DNA from: Streptomyces sp. HUAS 15-9
Lineage (GTDB): Bacteria; Actinomycetota; Actinomycetes; Streptomycetales; Streptomycetaceae
Direction of reading: 5' to 3'
Assembly (NCBI RefSeq): GCF_025642155.1
Contig: NZ_CP106798.1
Location: 3,782,001-3,846,000 of the forward strand
DNA length: 64,000 nt
Shown: positions 42,260-52,076 of the stretch, piece after piece
Layout of the letters: each line of letters starts with the position of its first letter
Numbering within the stretch: the stretch's first letter is position 1
Notes under the pieces: generated by a model
Seen by the model: the letters and a program-made list of their open reading frames with translations, nothing else
Databases searched by the model: none
Told to the model about the DNA's origin: nothing
Position numbers and translations under genes: made by a program

Positions 42260-42842
42260 CGACGGTCACCTTGGTGTTCGGCTCCGTGCCGAAGGTCCAC
42301 AGTGCCGTGCCGTCCGCCTTGGGCATGCGGATGCCGCTGGTCTGCTTGCCCTCGGCGGGCGCCGGGGAGGAGCCGTCGGCCGCGTTGGAGAAGGCGATCG
42401 ACAGGCCCGATTTTGCCGCGAAGTACAGAATATGCTCGATCTGCACGCCGTCGGAGCCGGTGGTGGACGCGAGGGTCTTGGAGATCGTGTAGGTGCCGGG
42501 GTCGGGGCTCACCGTTCCCGGCCAAACCGTGAAGGAGCGGCCGGCCTTGTCGCTCGCGTCGACCAGCCACACCCGCTTCTGCCCGAGCGAGTAGACGACC
42601 CGGCGGCCCATGCCCGAGTCCGCCGGTACCGCGGGGACGGTGGACGTCTTCGGCTTCGACTTCTGCTTCGACGCGTCGGACCCGTGCGCGCCTGCCGACG
42701 CCGAGGCGCTCGGCCGGACGGACGCGGCCGTCGGGTGCGGGCCCCTGTCCGCCTGTACGGCGAGGACGACGACGGCGGCGGTCGCCCCCGCCGTAAGGCC
42801 GGTGACCCAGGCCCACGAGGGCAGTCGGGCAGGCACGGGCAC
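42252..42842 (-). CDS. Membrane-anchored YkuD-like protein without catalytic cysteine
   Basis: A 196-residue protein with a membrane helix at about 9-31, a Ser/Ala/Lys linker to 75, then a domain (about 78-196) with the strand order of L,D-transpeptidases: VVYSLGQKRVWLVDA, GTVSPDPGTYTIS, and IRMPKADGTALWTF. In active enzymes the last is preceded by SHGC and an upstream HG; here the positions read QTSG and SNA, so nucleophile and His are missing. It cannot cross-link peptidoglycan and may bind it instead. The GTG at 42842 was chosen for a GAGGAG four bases before; the frame opens at 42869. Confidence 0.7.
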   Translation of the reverse strand: MPVPARLPSWAWVTGLTAGATAAVVVLAVQADRGPHPTAASVRPSASASAGAHGSDASKQKSKPKTSTVPAVPADSGMGRRVVYSLGQKRVWLVDASDKAGRSFTVWPGTVSPDPGTYTISKTLASTTGSDGVQIEHILYFAAKSGLSIAFSNAADGSSPAPAEGKQTSGIRMPKADGTALWTFGTEPNTKVTVVK

Positions 42843-42926
42843 GCATCTCCTCAGCTCCGGGTCCCCCATCGCACAGGGGTCGGATCATCGTACTGCGAGC
42901 GCTACCGGGCCCTCCCGAGCGCTACC

Positions 42927-45512
42927 TCAGTCCAGCACCGGCAGCAGCTCCGGCAGATGCCCGTCCGACGCCGCCGCCACCCGCTGCCGCTCCTCCGACA
43001 CCTCCCCGTACAGCGTCGTCCGCGGCCGTGCCGGGCGGCCGGCCGCCTCCGCCACCGCGATCAGCTCCCTGACCGACTTGTACGAGCCGTACGACGAGCC
43101 CGCCATCCGGGAGATCGTCTCCTCCATGAGCGTGCCGCCCAGGTCGTTGGCTCCGGAGCGGAGCATCTCCGCCGCACCCTCCGCGCCCAGTTTCACCCAG
43201 CTTGTCTGGATATTGGGGATCCACGGGTGCAGCAACAGCCGGGCCATCGCCGTCACCGCCCGGTTGTCCCGTGTCGTCGGCCCGGGGCGCGCGATGCCCG
43301 CCAGATAGACGGGGGCGTTGGTGTGGATGAAGGGCAGGGTCACGAACTCGGTGAAGCCGCCCGTCCGCTGCTGGATACCGGCCAGGGTGCGCAGATGGCC
43401 GAGCCAGTGGCGGGGCTGGTCCACATGGCCGTACATCATCGTCGAGCTCGACCGGATGCCCAGCTCGTGTGCGGTCGTGACGACCTCGATCCAGGTGGCC
43501 GTGGGCAGCTTGCCCTTGGTCAGCACCCAGCGGACCTCGTCGTCGAGGATCTCCGCCGCCGTGCCCGGGATGGTGTCGAGGCCCGCCTCCTTGGCCGCCG
43601 TGAGCCACTCACGGACGGACATGCCCGTACGGGTCGCGCCGTTGACCACCTCCATCGGCGAGAAGGCGTGCACATGCATACCGGGGACCCGCTCCTTGAC
43701 CGCCTTGGCGATGTCGAAGTACGCCGTCCCGGGCAGGTCCGGATGGATCCCGCCCTGCATGCACACCTCGACCGCTCCCACGTCCCACGCCTGCTGGGCG
43801 CGGTCGGCGACCTGCTCCAGGGACAGCGTGTAGGCGTCGGCGTCCGTGCGGCGCTGGGCGAAGGCGCAGAAGCGGCAGCCGGTGTAGCAGACGTTGGTGA
43901 AGTTGATGTTCCGGGTGACGACGTACGTCACGTCCTCGCCGACCGCCGACCTGCGCACGTCGTCCGCGATCCGGGTCAGCGCGTCCAGCGCCGGGCCGTC
44001 CGCGTGGAAGAGGGCCAGCGCCTCGGCGTCGGTCAGTCGCGTCGGGTCGTCGGCGGCGGTCGCCAGGGCCGCGCGGACGTCGGCGTCGATCCGCTCCGGC
44101 GCCATTCCCGGGGCGGCCGCCTCGCGCAGGGCGCCCCAGTCGCCGTACACCTCGTCGAAGTCGTCGCGCCGGTCGGCGGTACGGCCGTCGGTGTCGATGG
44201 TGCGGTGCAGATCGGTGCGCCCGGTGGCGACGAAGGCCTCCTCCGGCTCCTGCCAGGGGTGCCCCTCGACGACCGCGTCCGGCCGGGCCAGGCCCGTCTC
44301 CGGGTCCGCAAGCGCCCGCACGTGCGGCAGCAGGCGCGGGTCCAGCCAGGGCTCCCCGCGCGTGACGAACTCCGGGTACACACACAGGCGTTCACGCAGC
44401 TCGAAGCCGGCCGCCCGGGACCGCTCGGTCAGCTCCTCGATCTGCGGCCAGGGGCGTTCGGGGTTGACGTGGTCGATGGTGAGCGGGGAGACCCCGCCCC
44501 AGTCGTCGATGCCCGCGCCGATCAGCCGCTCGTACTCGCTGTCCACGAGGTTGGGCGGGGCCTGGAGGCAGGCGGCCGGGCCCATGATGTGCCGGGCCAC
44601 CGCCACCGTGGCGACCAGTTCGTCCAGTTCGGCGTCCGGCATCCCGCGCATCGCCGTGTCCGGCTTGGCGCGGAAGTTCTGGATGATCAGCTCCTGGATG
44701 CCGTGGTAGGAGCGGGAGACACGGCGCAGCGCGAACAGGGAGTCGGCGCGCTCCTCGTACGTCTCGCCGATGCCGATGAGCAGCCCCGAGGTGAAGGGCA
44801 CGGAGGAGCGGCCGGCGTCCTCCAGGACGCGCAGGCGTACGGCGGGCTCCTTGTCCGGGGAGCCGTGGTGCGGGCCGCCGGGCTCCGACCACAGACGGGT
44901 CGCCGTCGTCTCCAGCATCATGCCCATCGACGGGGCCACCGGCTTGAGCCGCTGGAAGTCCGTCCAGCTCATGACGCCCGGATTGAGGTGGGGCAGCAGG
45001 CCCGTCTCCTCCAGGATGCGGATGGAGACGGCCCGGACGTACGCGACGGTGTCGTCGTAGCCGTGCGCGTCGAGCCATTCCCTGGCCTCCGGCCAGCGGT
45101 CCTCGGGCTTGTCGCCGAGGGTGATCAGAGCTTCCTTGCAGCCGAGGGCCGCGCCCTTGCGGGCGATGTCGAGGACCTCGTCCGGGGACATGAACATCCC
45201 GTGCCCGGCGCGGCGGAGCTTGCCGGGCACGGTGACGAAGGTGCAGTAGTGGCACTTGTCCCGGCACAGCCGGGTGAGGGGGATGAAGACGCTCTTCGAG
45301 TACGTGATGACACCGGGCCTGCCCGCCGCGTCGAGGCCCGCGTCCCGTACCCGGGCGGCGGACGCGGCGAGGTCCTCGAGGGCCTCGCCGCGCGCCTGGA
45401 GCAGCACCGCCGCCTCGGAGACGTCGAGGGCGACGCCGTCCCGGGCACGCTTGAGGGCGCGACGCATGGAGTTCTCGGTCGGGCCGGTTCCGGAGGTCGC
45501 GGAAGTCGTCAT
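42927..45512 (-). CDS. fbiC: Bifunctional FO synthase (F420 chromophore)
   Basis: An 861-residue fusion of CofG and CofH. It joins 5-amino-6-ribitylamino-uracil and tyrosine to make 7,8-didemethyl-8-hydroxy-5-deazariboflavin (FO), the precursor of coenzyme F420. Each half is a radical SAM enzyme with its own 4Fe-4S site: CRDKCHYC (Cys83, 87, 90) in the N-terminal CofG half and CYTGCRFC (near 530) in the CofH half. The fusion is the normal actinobacterial form. Several likely F420-dependent oxidoreductases are encoded nearby (45582, 48334, 52077, 54115). It lies 69 bases from the next gene, on the same strand. Confidence 0.96.
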   Translation of the reverse strand: MTTSATSGTGPTENSMRRALKRARDGVALDVSEAAVLLQARGEALEDLAASAARVRDAGLDAAGRPGVITYSKSVFIPLTRLCRDKCHYCTFVTVPGKLRRAGHGMFMSPDEVLDIARKGAALGCKEALITLGDKPEDRWPEAREWLDAHGYDDTVAYVRAVSIRILEETGLLPHLNPGVMSWTDFQRLKPVAPSMGMMLETTATRLWSEPGGPHHGSPDKEPAVRLRVLEDAGRSSVPFTSGLLIGIGETYEERADSLFALRRVSRSYHGIQELIIQNFRAKPDTAMRGMPDAELDELVATVAVARHIMGPAACLQAPPNLVDSEYERLIGAGIDDWGGVSPLTIDHVNPERPWPQIEELTERSRAAGFELRERLCVYPEFVTRGEPWLDPRLLPHVRALADPETGLARPDAVVEGHPWQEPEEAFVATGRTDLHRTIDTDGRTADRRDDFDEVYGDWGALREAAAPGMAPERIDADVRAALATAADDPTRLTDAEALALFHADGPALDALTRIADDVRRSAVGEDVTYVVTRNINFTNVCYTGCRFCAFAQRRTDADAYTLSLEQVADRAQQAWDVGAVEVCMQGGIHPDLPGTAYFDIAKAVKERVPGMHVHAFSPMEVVNGATRTGMSVREWLTAAKEAGLDTIPGTAAEILDDEVRWVLTKGKLPTATWIEVVTTAHELGIRSSSTMMYGHVDQPRHWLGHLRTLAGIQQRTGGFTEFVTLPFIHTNAPVYLAGIARPGPTTRDNRAVTAMARLLLHPWIPNIQTSWVKLGAEGAAEMLRSGANDLGGTLMEETISRMAGSSYGSYKSVRELIAVAEAAGRPARPRTTLYGEVSEERQRVAAASDGHLPELLPVLD

Positions 45513-45581
45513 TGTTTGAGCATACGTTCGGGTTGATCAGGGCAAAGAGGTGCTGTCCGATTCACCCCCGGCCGCTCGTCG

Positions 45582-46448
45582 TTACACCGTGTCACTGGCT
45601 CCTGGCAGATATCGGGCGTACTCGTCGAGCACCCGCAGCACCTCCGGCTCCCCGGCGGGCGGCAGCTGCACCACGGTCTCCTCGACGCCGAGTTCGGTGT
45701 AGTGGGCGAGCTTTCCGGGGGTGGGCTGAACGGCGTACGGCACCACCTGGAGGGCGGCTGGATCCCGCCCGGCGTCCGCCCACACGGAGCGCAGCACGGG
45801 CAGCGACTCGGCGAGCCCGCGCCCGCCGATCGGCATCCAGCCATCCGCGTACTCGGCGATGTGCGCGAACAACTTGGGCCCGGCGGCACCGCCGACGAGC
45901 GTCCGGGGGCCGACGACCGGGCCCCTGGGCTTCTGCACCGGCTTGGGATGGGCCCGGCTGGCCCGCACACTCCCGAACTCCCCCACATAGGCGGTCGGTT
46001 CCTCGCCCCACAACGCACGCATGAGCCCCATCCGGTCGCGCACCAGCTCCCGCCGCGTACGCCACTCGACCCCGTGGTCGGCGGCCTCCTCGACGTTCCA
46101 GCCGAAGCCGAGGCCGAGCGTGAACCGCCCGTCGGACAGATGGTCCAGGGTCGCGATCTGCTTGGCGAGGCCGATCGGGTCGTGCTGGGCGACGAGCGTG
46201 ATGCCGGTGCCGAGCCCCAGCCGCCCGGTCACCGCGGCGGCCTGCCCGAGGGCGACGAAGGGGTCGAGGGTACGGCCGTACTCGCGCGGCAGCTCACCGC
46301 CTGCCGGGTACGGGGTGGTCCGCTCGACGGGCATATGGGTGTGCTCGGGCAGATACAGCCCGGCGAAGCCGCGCTGTTCCAGCTCACGGGCGAGCCGGAC
46401 GGGGGCGATGGTCTCGTCGGTGAGGAAGATCGTGACGGCGATTCTCAT
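45582..46448 (-). CDS. LLM-class F420-dependent oxidoreductase
   Basis: A 288-residue (beta/alpha)8 barrel of the luciferase-like family: MRIAVTIFL start, GFAGLYLPEHTHMP, TGRLGLGTGITLVAQHDP, LDHLSDGRFTLGLGFGWNVEEAADHG, then the LVGGAAGPKLFAHIAEYADGW motif of the TIGR03619 group. It likely uses F420; the substrate is unknown. The ATG at 46448 fits the family start. It precedes fbiC on the same strand and may be cotranscribed with it. Its upstream region contains a tandem 25-bp repeat. Confidence 0.88.
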   Translation of the reverse strand: MRIAVTIFLTDETIAPVRLARELEQRGFAGLYLPEHTHMPVERTTPYPAGGELPREYGRTLDPFVALGQAAAVTGRLGLGTGITLVAQHDPIGLAKQIATLDHLSDGRFTLGLGFGWNVEEAADHGVEWRTRRELVRDRMGLMRALWGEEPTAYVGEFGSVRASRAHPKPVQKPRGPVVGPRTLVGGAAGPKLFAHIAEYADGWMPIGGRGLAESLPVLRSVWADAGRDPAALQVVPYAVQPTPGKLAHYTELGVEETVVQLPPAGEPEVLRVLDEYARYLPGASDTV

Positions 46449-46454
46449 GACCCA

Positions 46455-46504
46455 TCTGTACCCAGGCACACCTCAGATGTCTGTACCCAGGCAGACCTCA
46501 GATG
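46455..46504. repeat. Two tandem 25-bp repeats in the LLM/PHP intergenic region
   Basis: TCTGTACCCAGGCA(C/G)ACCTCAGATG occurs twice head to tail (46455-46479 and 46480-46504) with one difference. It lies directly upstream of the LLM start codon, so it covers that gene's promoter or leader. It could be a duplicated regulatory site or a simple slippage product. Confidence 0.85.
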
Positions 46505-46627
46505 TTCATACCGGCCAGTCGGCATCACATGACGCGTCGCGGGGCTGCCCGCCCACATGACATACCGCCCGCCCCCGATTCCCTTCCCGTCCACGGGAGT
46601 TCACCCCCGACCCCGACAGTGACAGCC

Positions 46628-48133
46628 ATGGACGAGGACAGGAAAGGCTTCGGCAGACGCGCTTTGTTCGTGACCGGCACCGCCGCCGCGCTTACGTTGG
46701 GAAGCGTGAACTTCGCAGCGGCGGACGGCCAGGACCAGGAGACCCGGACGGTCAGCGGCACCCTGCCGCCCGGCTCCCCCGACTTTGTGTACGTGCCGGT
46801 GGAAGTCCCCTCCGGTGTACGGGAGATCAAGGTCTCCTACACCTACGAGAGGCCGTCCGTCCCGGTCGGCACCGCGGGCAACGCCCTCGACATAGGCATC
46901 TTCGACCAGCACGGCACCGACCTGGGCGGCCGGGGCTTTAGGGGCTGGTCGGGCGGCGCCCGCACCGAGTTCTTCATCCGCGCGGACGACGCCACGCCCG
47001 GCTACATCCCGGGCCCGGTCGGCGCGGGCACCTGGCACATCGCCCTCGGCCCCTACACGGTGGCGCCGCAGGGACTGACGTACGAGCTCACGACCACCCT
47101 GACGTACGGCGAACCCGGCACGGCCGTCCGCCCGGTCTACCCGCCGCAGCGCGCGAAGGGCCGCGGCCGGGCCTGGTACCGGGGCGACTGCCATCTGCAC
47201 TCCTGGTACTCCGACGGCCGCCGCACCCCGGCCGAGATCGCGGCGCTGGCGCGGGCGGCGGGCCTGGACTTCATCAACACCTCCGAGCACAACACGCACT
47301 CCGCGCACGCGCACTGGGCCGACGAGGCGGGCGACGACCTGCTGATCATGCTGGGCGAGGAGGTCACGACACGCAACGGCCACGTGCTCGCCCTCGGCAC
47401 GGACCCCGGCACCTTCATCGACTGGCGATACCGCGCCCGCGACAGCCGCTTCGGCCGGTTCGCGCGGGAGATCCGCCGCACCGGCGGCCTGGTCGTCCCG
47501 GCCCATCCGCACGCCACCTGCGTCGGCTGCGGCTGGAAGTTCGGCTTCGGCGAGGCCGACGCCATCGAGGTGTGGAACGGCCCCTACACGCCCGACGACG
47601 AGGTCACGCTGGCCGAGTGGGACAACCAGCTCGTCGCGTCGGTGCGGGAGGGCCGGGACTGGCTCCCGGCGATGGGCAACAGCGACGCGCACCGTGACCC
47701 CGACGTGGTCGGCACACCGCAGACGGTCGTCCTGGCCGACGACCTGAGCCGGGAGGCGATCCAGGACGGCATCCGCGCGGGCCGCTCGTACGTCGCCGAA
47801 TCCGCGAGCGTCCGCCTGGCCTTCACGGCGACAGGCGGCCGGGCCCGGCAGGTCGGCATCGGCGAGCGCCTCGACGTGGACCCCGACACCCCGGTGACGG
47901 TCCGCCTGGAGGCGTCGGGCACCCCCCGCTGCACGGTCAACTTCGTCACGGACCAGGGCGTCCTGAAGACGAGCGGCCCCCTGCCGGTGACGGGCTCGGG
48001 CGTGGTGGAGTGGCGGACGACACCGTCGTACGCCGCCTACGTCCGCGCCGAACTGCGCCACGAGACGGCGGCGGGCCCGCTGCCCGGAGCGCTGGCGGCC
48101 TTCACGAACCCGATCTTCCTCGGCCGCCGCTGA
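46628..48133 (+). CDS. Tat-exported PHP-domain metallo-phosphoesterase (CehA/McbA type)
   Basis: A 501-residue protein. The Tat signal GRRALFVTG plus hydrophobic stretch (about 8-30) directs export of the folded protein. About 38-165 is a beta-sandwich domain, and about 178-400 the PHP hydrolase: GDCHLHSWYSDG (HxH), TSEHNTHS, LGEEVT, VPAHPHATCVG and GNSDAHRD supply the metal-binding His/Asp/Glu set. CehA/McbA-like enzymes hydrolyse esters or phosphoesters; the substrate is unknown. A C-terminal beta domain follows. ATG 46628 was chosen since the Tat motif starts right after. The 3' end overlaps a short antisense fragment. Confidence 0.9.
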   Translation: MDEDRKGFGRRALFVTGTAAALTLGSVNFAAADGQDQETRTVSGTLPPGSPDFVYVPVEVPSGVREIKVSYTYERPSVPVGTAGNALDIGIFDQHGTDLGGRGFRGWSGGARTEFFIRADDATPGYIPGPVGAGTWHIALGPYTVAPQGLTYELTTTLTYGEPGTAVRPVYPPQRAKGRGRAWYRGDCHLHSWYSDGRRTPAEIAALARAAGLDFINTSEHNTHSAHAHWADEAGDDLLIMLGEEVTTRNGHVLALGTDPGTFIDWRYRARDSRFGRFAREIRRTGGLVVPAHPHATCVGCGWKFGFGEADAIEVWNGPYTPDDEVTLAEWDNQLVASVREGRDWLPAMGNSDAHRDPDVVGTPQTVVLADDLSREAIQDGIRAGRSYVAESASVRLAFTATGGRARQVGIGERLDVDPDTPVTVRLEASGTPRCTVNFVTDQGVLKTSGPLPVTGSGVVEWRTTPSYAAYVRAELRHETAAGPLPGALAAFTNPIFLGRR

Positions 48134-48278
48134 CGTCGAGCACCCACCGCGCCTCCCCGTCCTCCCGCAAGTCGCCGCCGGGCACGAGCCCGGCGACGGC
48201 GGCGGAGGCGCGGTGTTTGAGCAGCGGCAGCGGCTCCAGCCGCGCCGTACGGATGGTTTCGGCTCTCGCGATGCTCAT
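48102..48278 (-). pseudogene. Possible N-terminal remnant of a GNAT acetyltransferase
   Basis: 58 codons from an ATG at 48278. The first 20 residues (AETIRTARLEPLPL) look like the start of RimJ/RimL-type GNAT proteins; the rest does not and runs antisense into the PHP gene. The acetyl-CoA site is absent. If real, it is a broken gene; it may be chance. Confidence 0.3.
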
Positions 48279-48333
48279 GGGCGTACCTTCGCATCAACCG
48301 ATCCAGCCGCCGCCCGCGAGAGGCTCCGAGCGC

Positions 48334-48729
48334 ATGTCCCGCTACACCGATCTGAAGCACCAGGCCGTCACCCGGTTCCAGCGCCACATCGGCAACCCGG
48401 TCCTATGCCGGATCCCGCTCCAGACGGTCCTGGAGACCACGGGCCGCAAGTCCGGCCTGCCCCGGCAGACGCCGGTGGGCGGACGCCGTATCGGTGACTC
48501 CTTCTGGCTGGTCTCGGAGTTCGGCGAGAAGTCCCAGTACGTCCGCAACATCCAGGCCGACCCGACGGTCCGCGTCCGCATCAGGGGCCGCTGGCACACC
48601 GGCACCGCCCACCTCCTCCCGGACGACGACCCCCTGACCCGCCTGCGCACCCTGCCCCGCCTGAACAGCACGGCGGTGTGGGCGCTGGGGACCGATCTGC
48701 TGACGGTACGGGTGGATCTGACGAGCTGA
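48334..48729 (+). CDS. Deazaflavin-dependent nitroreductase (Ddn-like)
   Basis: A 131-residue split-barrel protein of the F420H2-dependent FDOR-A/Ddn family: LETTGRKSGLPRQTPVGG (the GRKSG motif binding F420 phosphate), SFWLVSEFGEKSQYVRNIQADP and VRIRGRWHTGTA. It reduces quinones, nitro- or unsaturated compounds with F420H2 in known relatives. fbiC lies 3 kb away. Its stop is 3 bases from the convergent aldehyde dehydrogenase stop. Confidence 0.9.
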   Translation: MSRYTDLKHQAVTRFQRHIGNPVLCRIPLQTVLETTGRKSGLPRQTPVGGRRIGDSFWLVSEFGEKSQYVRNIQADPTVRVRIRGRWHTGTAHLLPDDDPLTRLRTLPRLNSTAVWALGTDLLTVRVDLTS

Positions 48730-48732
48730 CCC

Positions 48733-50223
48733 TCACCCCGGCCAGACGATCGCCTGCACCTCGCTGTACGCGTGCAGGGCGTACACGCCCACGTCCCGGC
48801 CCACCCCGCTCTTCTTGAAGCCCCCGAACGGTGCCTCCATGTTGCGGCCGACGGTGTTGACGCCGACCCCGCCGGCCCGCAGCCGCCGGGCCACCCGGAA
48901 GGCCCTGGCCACATCACCCGACCAGACGTAGTCGATCAGGCCGTAGTCGGAGTCGTTGGCGAGGGCCACGCCCTCGTCCTCCTCGTCGAAGGGGATCACC
49001 GACACCACCGGGCCGAAGATCTCCTCCCGGGCCACCCGCATGTCGTTCGTGCAGTCGGCGAGGAGGGTGGGAGAGACGTAGAAGCCACGGTCGAGGGCGG
49101 GGCGTTCGCCGCCCGTCATCACCGTCGCGCCCTCCTTGCGGGCCAGGTCGACGTACGACTCCACCCGGTCGCGGTGTTCCGCCGAGATCACCGGGCCCAC
49201 CACCGTGTCCGGCTCCCTGGGATCACCCACCTTCAACCGGGCGACGTAGGCGGCGAGTTGCCCGACCAGGCGGTCGTACACGCCCCGCTGCGCCAGCACC
49301 CGCGTCGGCGCGGTGCAGATCTGGCCGCTGTAGAAGGAGAACGTCGTCCCGATCCCCGCCACCGCCGACCCGATGTCCGCGTCGTCGAAGACGACCGCCG
49401 CCCCCTTTCCGCCCAGCTCCATCAGCTGCCGCTTCATCTGCCGTCCGCACACCTCGGCGATGCGCTGCCCCACCACCGTGGAGCCGGTGAAGCTCACCAT
49501 GTCGACGTCGGGGGACGCCACGGCCTCCTCGCCGACCTCCACCGCCCGGCCGGAGACCACGTTCACCACCCCGGGCGGGACCCCCGCCGCCTCCAGCGCC
49601 TCCGCCATCCGGTAGACGGACAGCGGGTCCTGCGGCGCCGGCTTCACCACCACCGTGTTGCCCATGGCCAGCGCCGGGGCGACCTTTCCGGCCGGGTTCG
49701 CCCACGGGTTGTTGTAGGACGTGACACAGGTGACGACGCCGACGGGCTGGCGTATCGCGAGCGCGCCCATCACGCCCGCCTTCCCCGCCCCCACTGCCTC
49801 AAGGGCGTGGGAGGTACCCCCACCCGCCTCGTTGATCTGCGGCGGAATCGCCCACTCGGCAGGTTCGACCCGCGCGTACCGGCGGAACCGGGCCACCGCC
49901 ACCCCCACCTGCATCCCGCGCGCCGTCCCGGTCGTGGCACCGGTCTCCGCCCGGGCCAGATCCGCGTACGGGAGCAATCGTCCGCGGATGATGTCCGCGG
50001 CCCGCCCGAGCACGGCCGCCCGCTCCTCCGGGGCCGTCCGGGACCACGACCCGAAGGCCTCACGGGCCGCGGCGCAGGCCGCGCGCACCTGATCCCGCGA
50101 GGCCTCCGGCGCCAGGCCGACGGTCTCCTCGGTCGCGGGATCGGTCACCGGGTGGTGACCCGCGTCGGGGTCCACCCAGGCGCCGCCGATGAACAGCCGC
50201 TGTCCTTCGGACGGGGAACTCAC
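48733..50223 (-). CDS. NAD(P)-dependent aldehyde dehydrogenase
   Basis: A 496-residue ALDH. It has the cofactor region VTSYNNPWANPAGKVAPALAMGN and VVKPAPQDP, SFTGSTVVGQRIAEV, catalytic base Glu269 in MELGGKGA and nucleophile Cys303 in SGQICTAPTR, all intact. Oddity: residues about 135-150 (GGTSHALEAVGAGKAG) are extra compared with the family, and the DNA there matches a dispersed Streptomyces GGGGGTACCTCCC repeat inserted in frame. The GTG start overlaps the upstream amidohydrolase stop (GTGA, 4 bp), so they are translationally coupled. Last gene of the operon beginning at 53195; oxidises an aldehyde released in that pathway. Confidence 0.93.
   Translation of the reverse strand: MSSPSEGQRLFIGGAWVDPDAGHHPVTDPATEETVGLAPEASRDQVRAACAAAREAFGSWSRTAPEERAAVLGRAADIIRGRLLPYADLARAETGATTGTARGMQVGVAVARFRRYARVEPAEWAIPPQINEAGGGTSHALEAVGAGKAGVMGALAIRQPVGVVTCVTSYNNPWANPAGKVAPALAMGNTVVVKPAPQDPLSVYRMAEALEAAGVPPGVVNVVSGRAVEVGEEAVASPDVDMVSFTGSTVVGQRIAEVCGRQMKRQLMELGGKGAAVVFDDADIGSAVAGIGTTFSFYSGQICTAPTRVLAQRGVYDRLVGQLAAYVARLKVGDPREPDTVVGPVISAEHRDRVESYVDLARKEGATVMTGGERPALDRGFYVSPTLLADCTNDMRVAREEIFGPVVSVIPFDEEDEGVALANDSDYGLIDYVWSGDVARAFRVARRLRAGGVGVNTVGRNMEAPFGGFKKSGVGRDVGVYALHAYSEVQAIVWPG
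49781..49822 (-). repeat. Dispersed-type short repeat inserted in the aldehyde dehydrogenase gene
   Basis: On the minus strand the stretch reads GGGGGTACCTCCCACG, CCCTTGAGG, CAGTGGGGG, the pattern of short GC-palindromic elements usually found between Streptomyces genes (compare the core of 21299-21404). It adds about 16 codons without breaking the frame. Confidence 0.45.
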
Positions 50224-51950
50224 CGGGTGCTCACCGTCCTCGTGTCCCGCCCGGAGCGCAGCACCTTCCCGGGCACGGCCCCGCTCACCACGTCGTCCCG
50301 GATCGCCTCGATGCCGTTGACCCACACGGCCCGCACCCCGATCGCCCGGGAGTCCAGCCGAGGGCTGTCACCCGGCAGATCGTGCACCAGGGTGGCCTGG
50401 CCCGCGTCGATCCGCTCCGGATCGAACAGCACCAGGTCCGCATGCCAGCCCTCCCGGATCCGGCCGCGCTCACGCAGCCCGAACAGCCGTGCGGGATCGT
50501 CCGTCAGCATCCTCACCGCCTGCTCAAGACCCAGCAGCTTCCGGCCGCGCAGACAGTCGCCGATGAAACGGGTGGTGTACGGCGCCCCGCACATGCGGTC
50601 CAGATGCGCGCCCGCGTCCGAGCCGCCGAGCATGACGTCCTCGTGCCGCCAGGTCTCCGCCCTGAGCGCCCAGGAGTCCGGGTCGTTGTCGGTGGGCATC
50701 GGCCACAGGACCGTACGGAGCTCATCAGCGGCGCAGATCTCTACCAGGCAGTGGAAGGGGTCCTGCCCCCGCTCCGCCGCGATGTCGCGGACCACCCGGC
50801 CGGTCAGCCCGGCGTTCGCCTCGCTGTAGGTGTCGCCGATGACGTACCGCCCGAAGTTCGCCAGCCGCCGGAAGACACCCGCTTCCTTCGACCGAGCGCG
50901 CCGGAGCAACTCCGCCCGCACGTCCGGGTCACGGAGCCGCGCGATCCGCTCGGGTACAGGAAGTCCGAGGATCGGGCCCCATCCGGGGATGAGGTTGAGC
51001 GCGCAGAACGTGCCGAGCGACATGTTCATCGGCGTGAGGATCGGCATGGTGAGGGCGACGATCCGCCCGCCCGCCTTCCGCGCCCGCTCACTCGCCGTCA
51101 GCTGCCTGGGCACCCTCTCCGGGACCGCCGCGTCGACCGTGAGGACGTTCCAGTTCAGGGGGCGTCCGGCGGCCGCGCTCATCTCCACGAGCAGGTCGAT
51201 CTCGTCGTCGCTGAACTGGTCCAGGCAGCCCGCGACGATCGCCTCGATCTGCGTGCCCTCGTGCTCTGAGACGGCCTTGGACAGGGCCAGCAGCTCGGCG
51301 GGCAGCGCGTGCCTCGACGCCACGGGCTGCCCGTCGCCGTCGGAGTGGGTCGAGGACTGGGTCGTGGAGAAGCCCCAGGCGCCCGCATCCATGGCCTCGT
51401 GCAACAGCCTTACGATTCGGGTGAGTTGCTCCTGGTCGGGCTGCCCGCCGACCGCGTCCGGCCCCATCACGTACCGGCGCAGGGCACAGTGCCCGACCAT
51501 GAACCCGGCGTTGACGGCGATCCGCCCTTCGAGAGCGTCCAGATACTCCCCGAAGGTGCGCCAGCTCCAGGGCGCGCCCTCCTCCAGTGCGACCAGCGAC
51601 ATCCCCTCCACCTTGGACATCATGCGGCGGGTGTAGTCGGCGTCCTCGGGCCGGTCCGGGTTGAGCGGCGCGAGGGTGAACCCGCAGTTCCCGGCCGCGA
51701 CCGTGGTCACCCCGTGGTTCAGGGACGGGGTCGCGTACGGGTCCCAGAACAGCTGGGCGTCGTAGTGGGTGTGCGGGTCGACGAAGCCGGGGGCGAGGAC
51801 GAGTCCGGTGGCGTCCTCGCTGGTACGGGACTCCTCGGTGACGGTGCCGACGACGGCGATACGGCCTTCACGGATACCGACGTCGGCAACGAATGCAGGC
51901 GCACCCGTCCCGTCGACGACGGTCGCGCCTTTGATGACGTGATCGAGCAT
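50220..51950 (-). CDS. Amidohydrolase, N-acyl-D-amino-acid deacylase type
   Basis: A 576-residue metal-dependent hydrolase of the D-aminoacylase branch. It has a beta-sandwich start (VIKGATVVDGTGAPAFVADVGIREGRI), the HxH motif PGFVDPHTHYDAQ, GNCGFTLAP, a central MVGHCALRRYVMG, GGSDAGAHLDRMCG with the catalytic Asp, and a C-terminal barrel-closing DLVLFDPERID. It likely cleaves an amide or cyclic amide; substrate unknown. ATG 51950 has GAGGAG upstream. It is second in the operon LLM (52077) - amidohydrolase - aldehyde dehydrogenase; 126 bases separate it from the LLM gene. Confidence 0.9.
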   Translation of the reverse strand: MLDHVIKGATVVDGTGAPAFVADVGIREGRIAVVGTVTEESRTSEDATGLVLAPGFVDPHTHYDAQLFWDPYATPSLNHGVTTVAAGNCGFTLAPLNPDRPEDADYTRRMMSKVEGMSLVALEEGAPWSWRTFGEYLDALEGRIAVNAGFMVGHCALRRYVMGPDAVGGQPDQEQLTRIVRLLHEAMDAGAWGFSTTQSSTHSDGDGQPVASRHALPAELLALSKAVSEHEGTQIEAIVAGCLDQFSDDEIDLLVEMSAAAGRPLNWNVLTVDAAVPERVPRQLTASERARKAGGRIVALTMPILTPMNMSLGTFCALNLIPGWGPILGLPVPERIARLRDPDVRAELLRRARSKEAGVFRRLANFGRYVIGDTYSEANAGLTGRVVRDIAAERGQDPFHCLVEICAADELRTVLWPMPTDNDPDSWALRAETWRHEDVMLGGSDAGAHLDRMCGAPYTTRFIGDCLRGRKLLGLEQAVRMLTDDPARLFGLRERGRIREGWHADLVLFDPERIDAGQATLVHDLPGDSPRLDSRAIGVRAVWVNGIEAIRDDVVSGAVPGKVLRSGRDTRTVSTR

Positions 51951-52076
51951 GAACCTGGTCTCCTCAAACCTGCGATGCGGTGACCGACCTGCTTCAGGGG
52001 CGCGGGGCTGTTTCGATATGCGGTTCCGCCGCGCGAGCACGACCAGCCCCTACCCGCCCGCACCCCGGAACGGCGT

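Noticed and set aside
42432..45536. 1034-codon plus-strand frame
   Set aside because: Antisense to fbiC, whose radical SAM motifs settle the coding strand.
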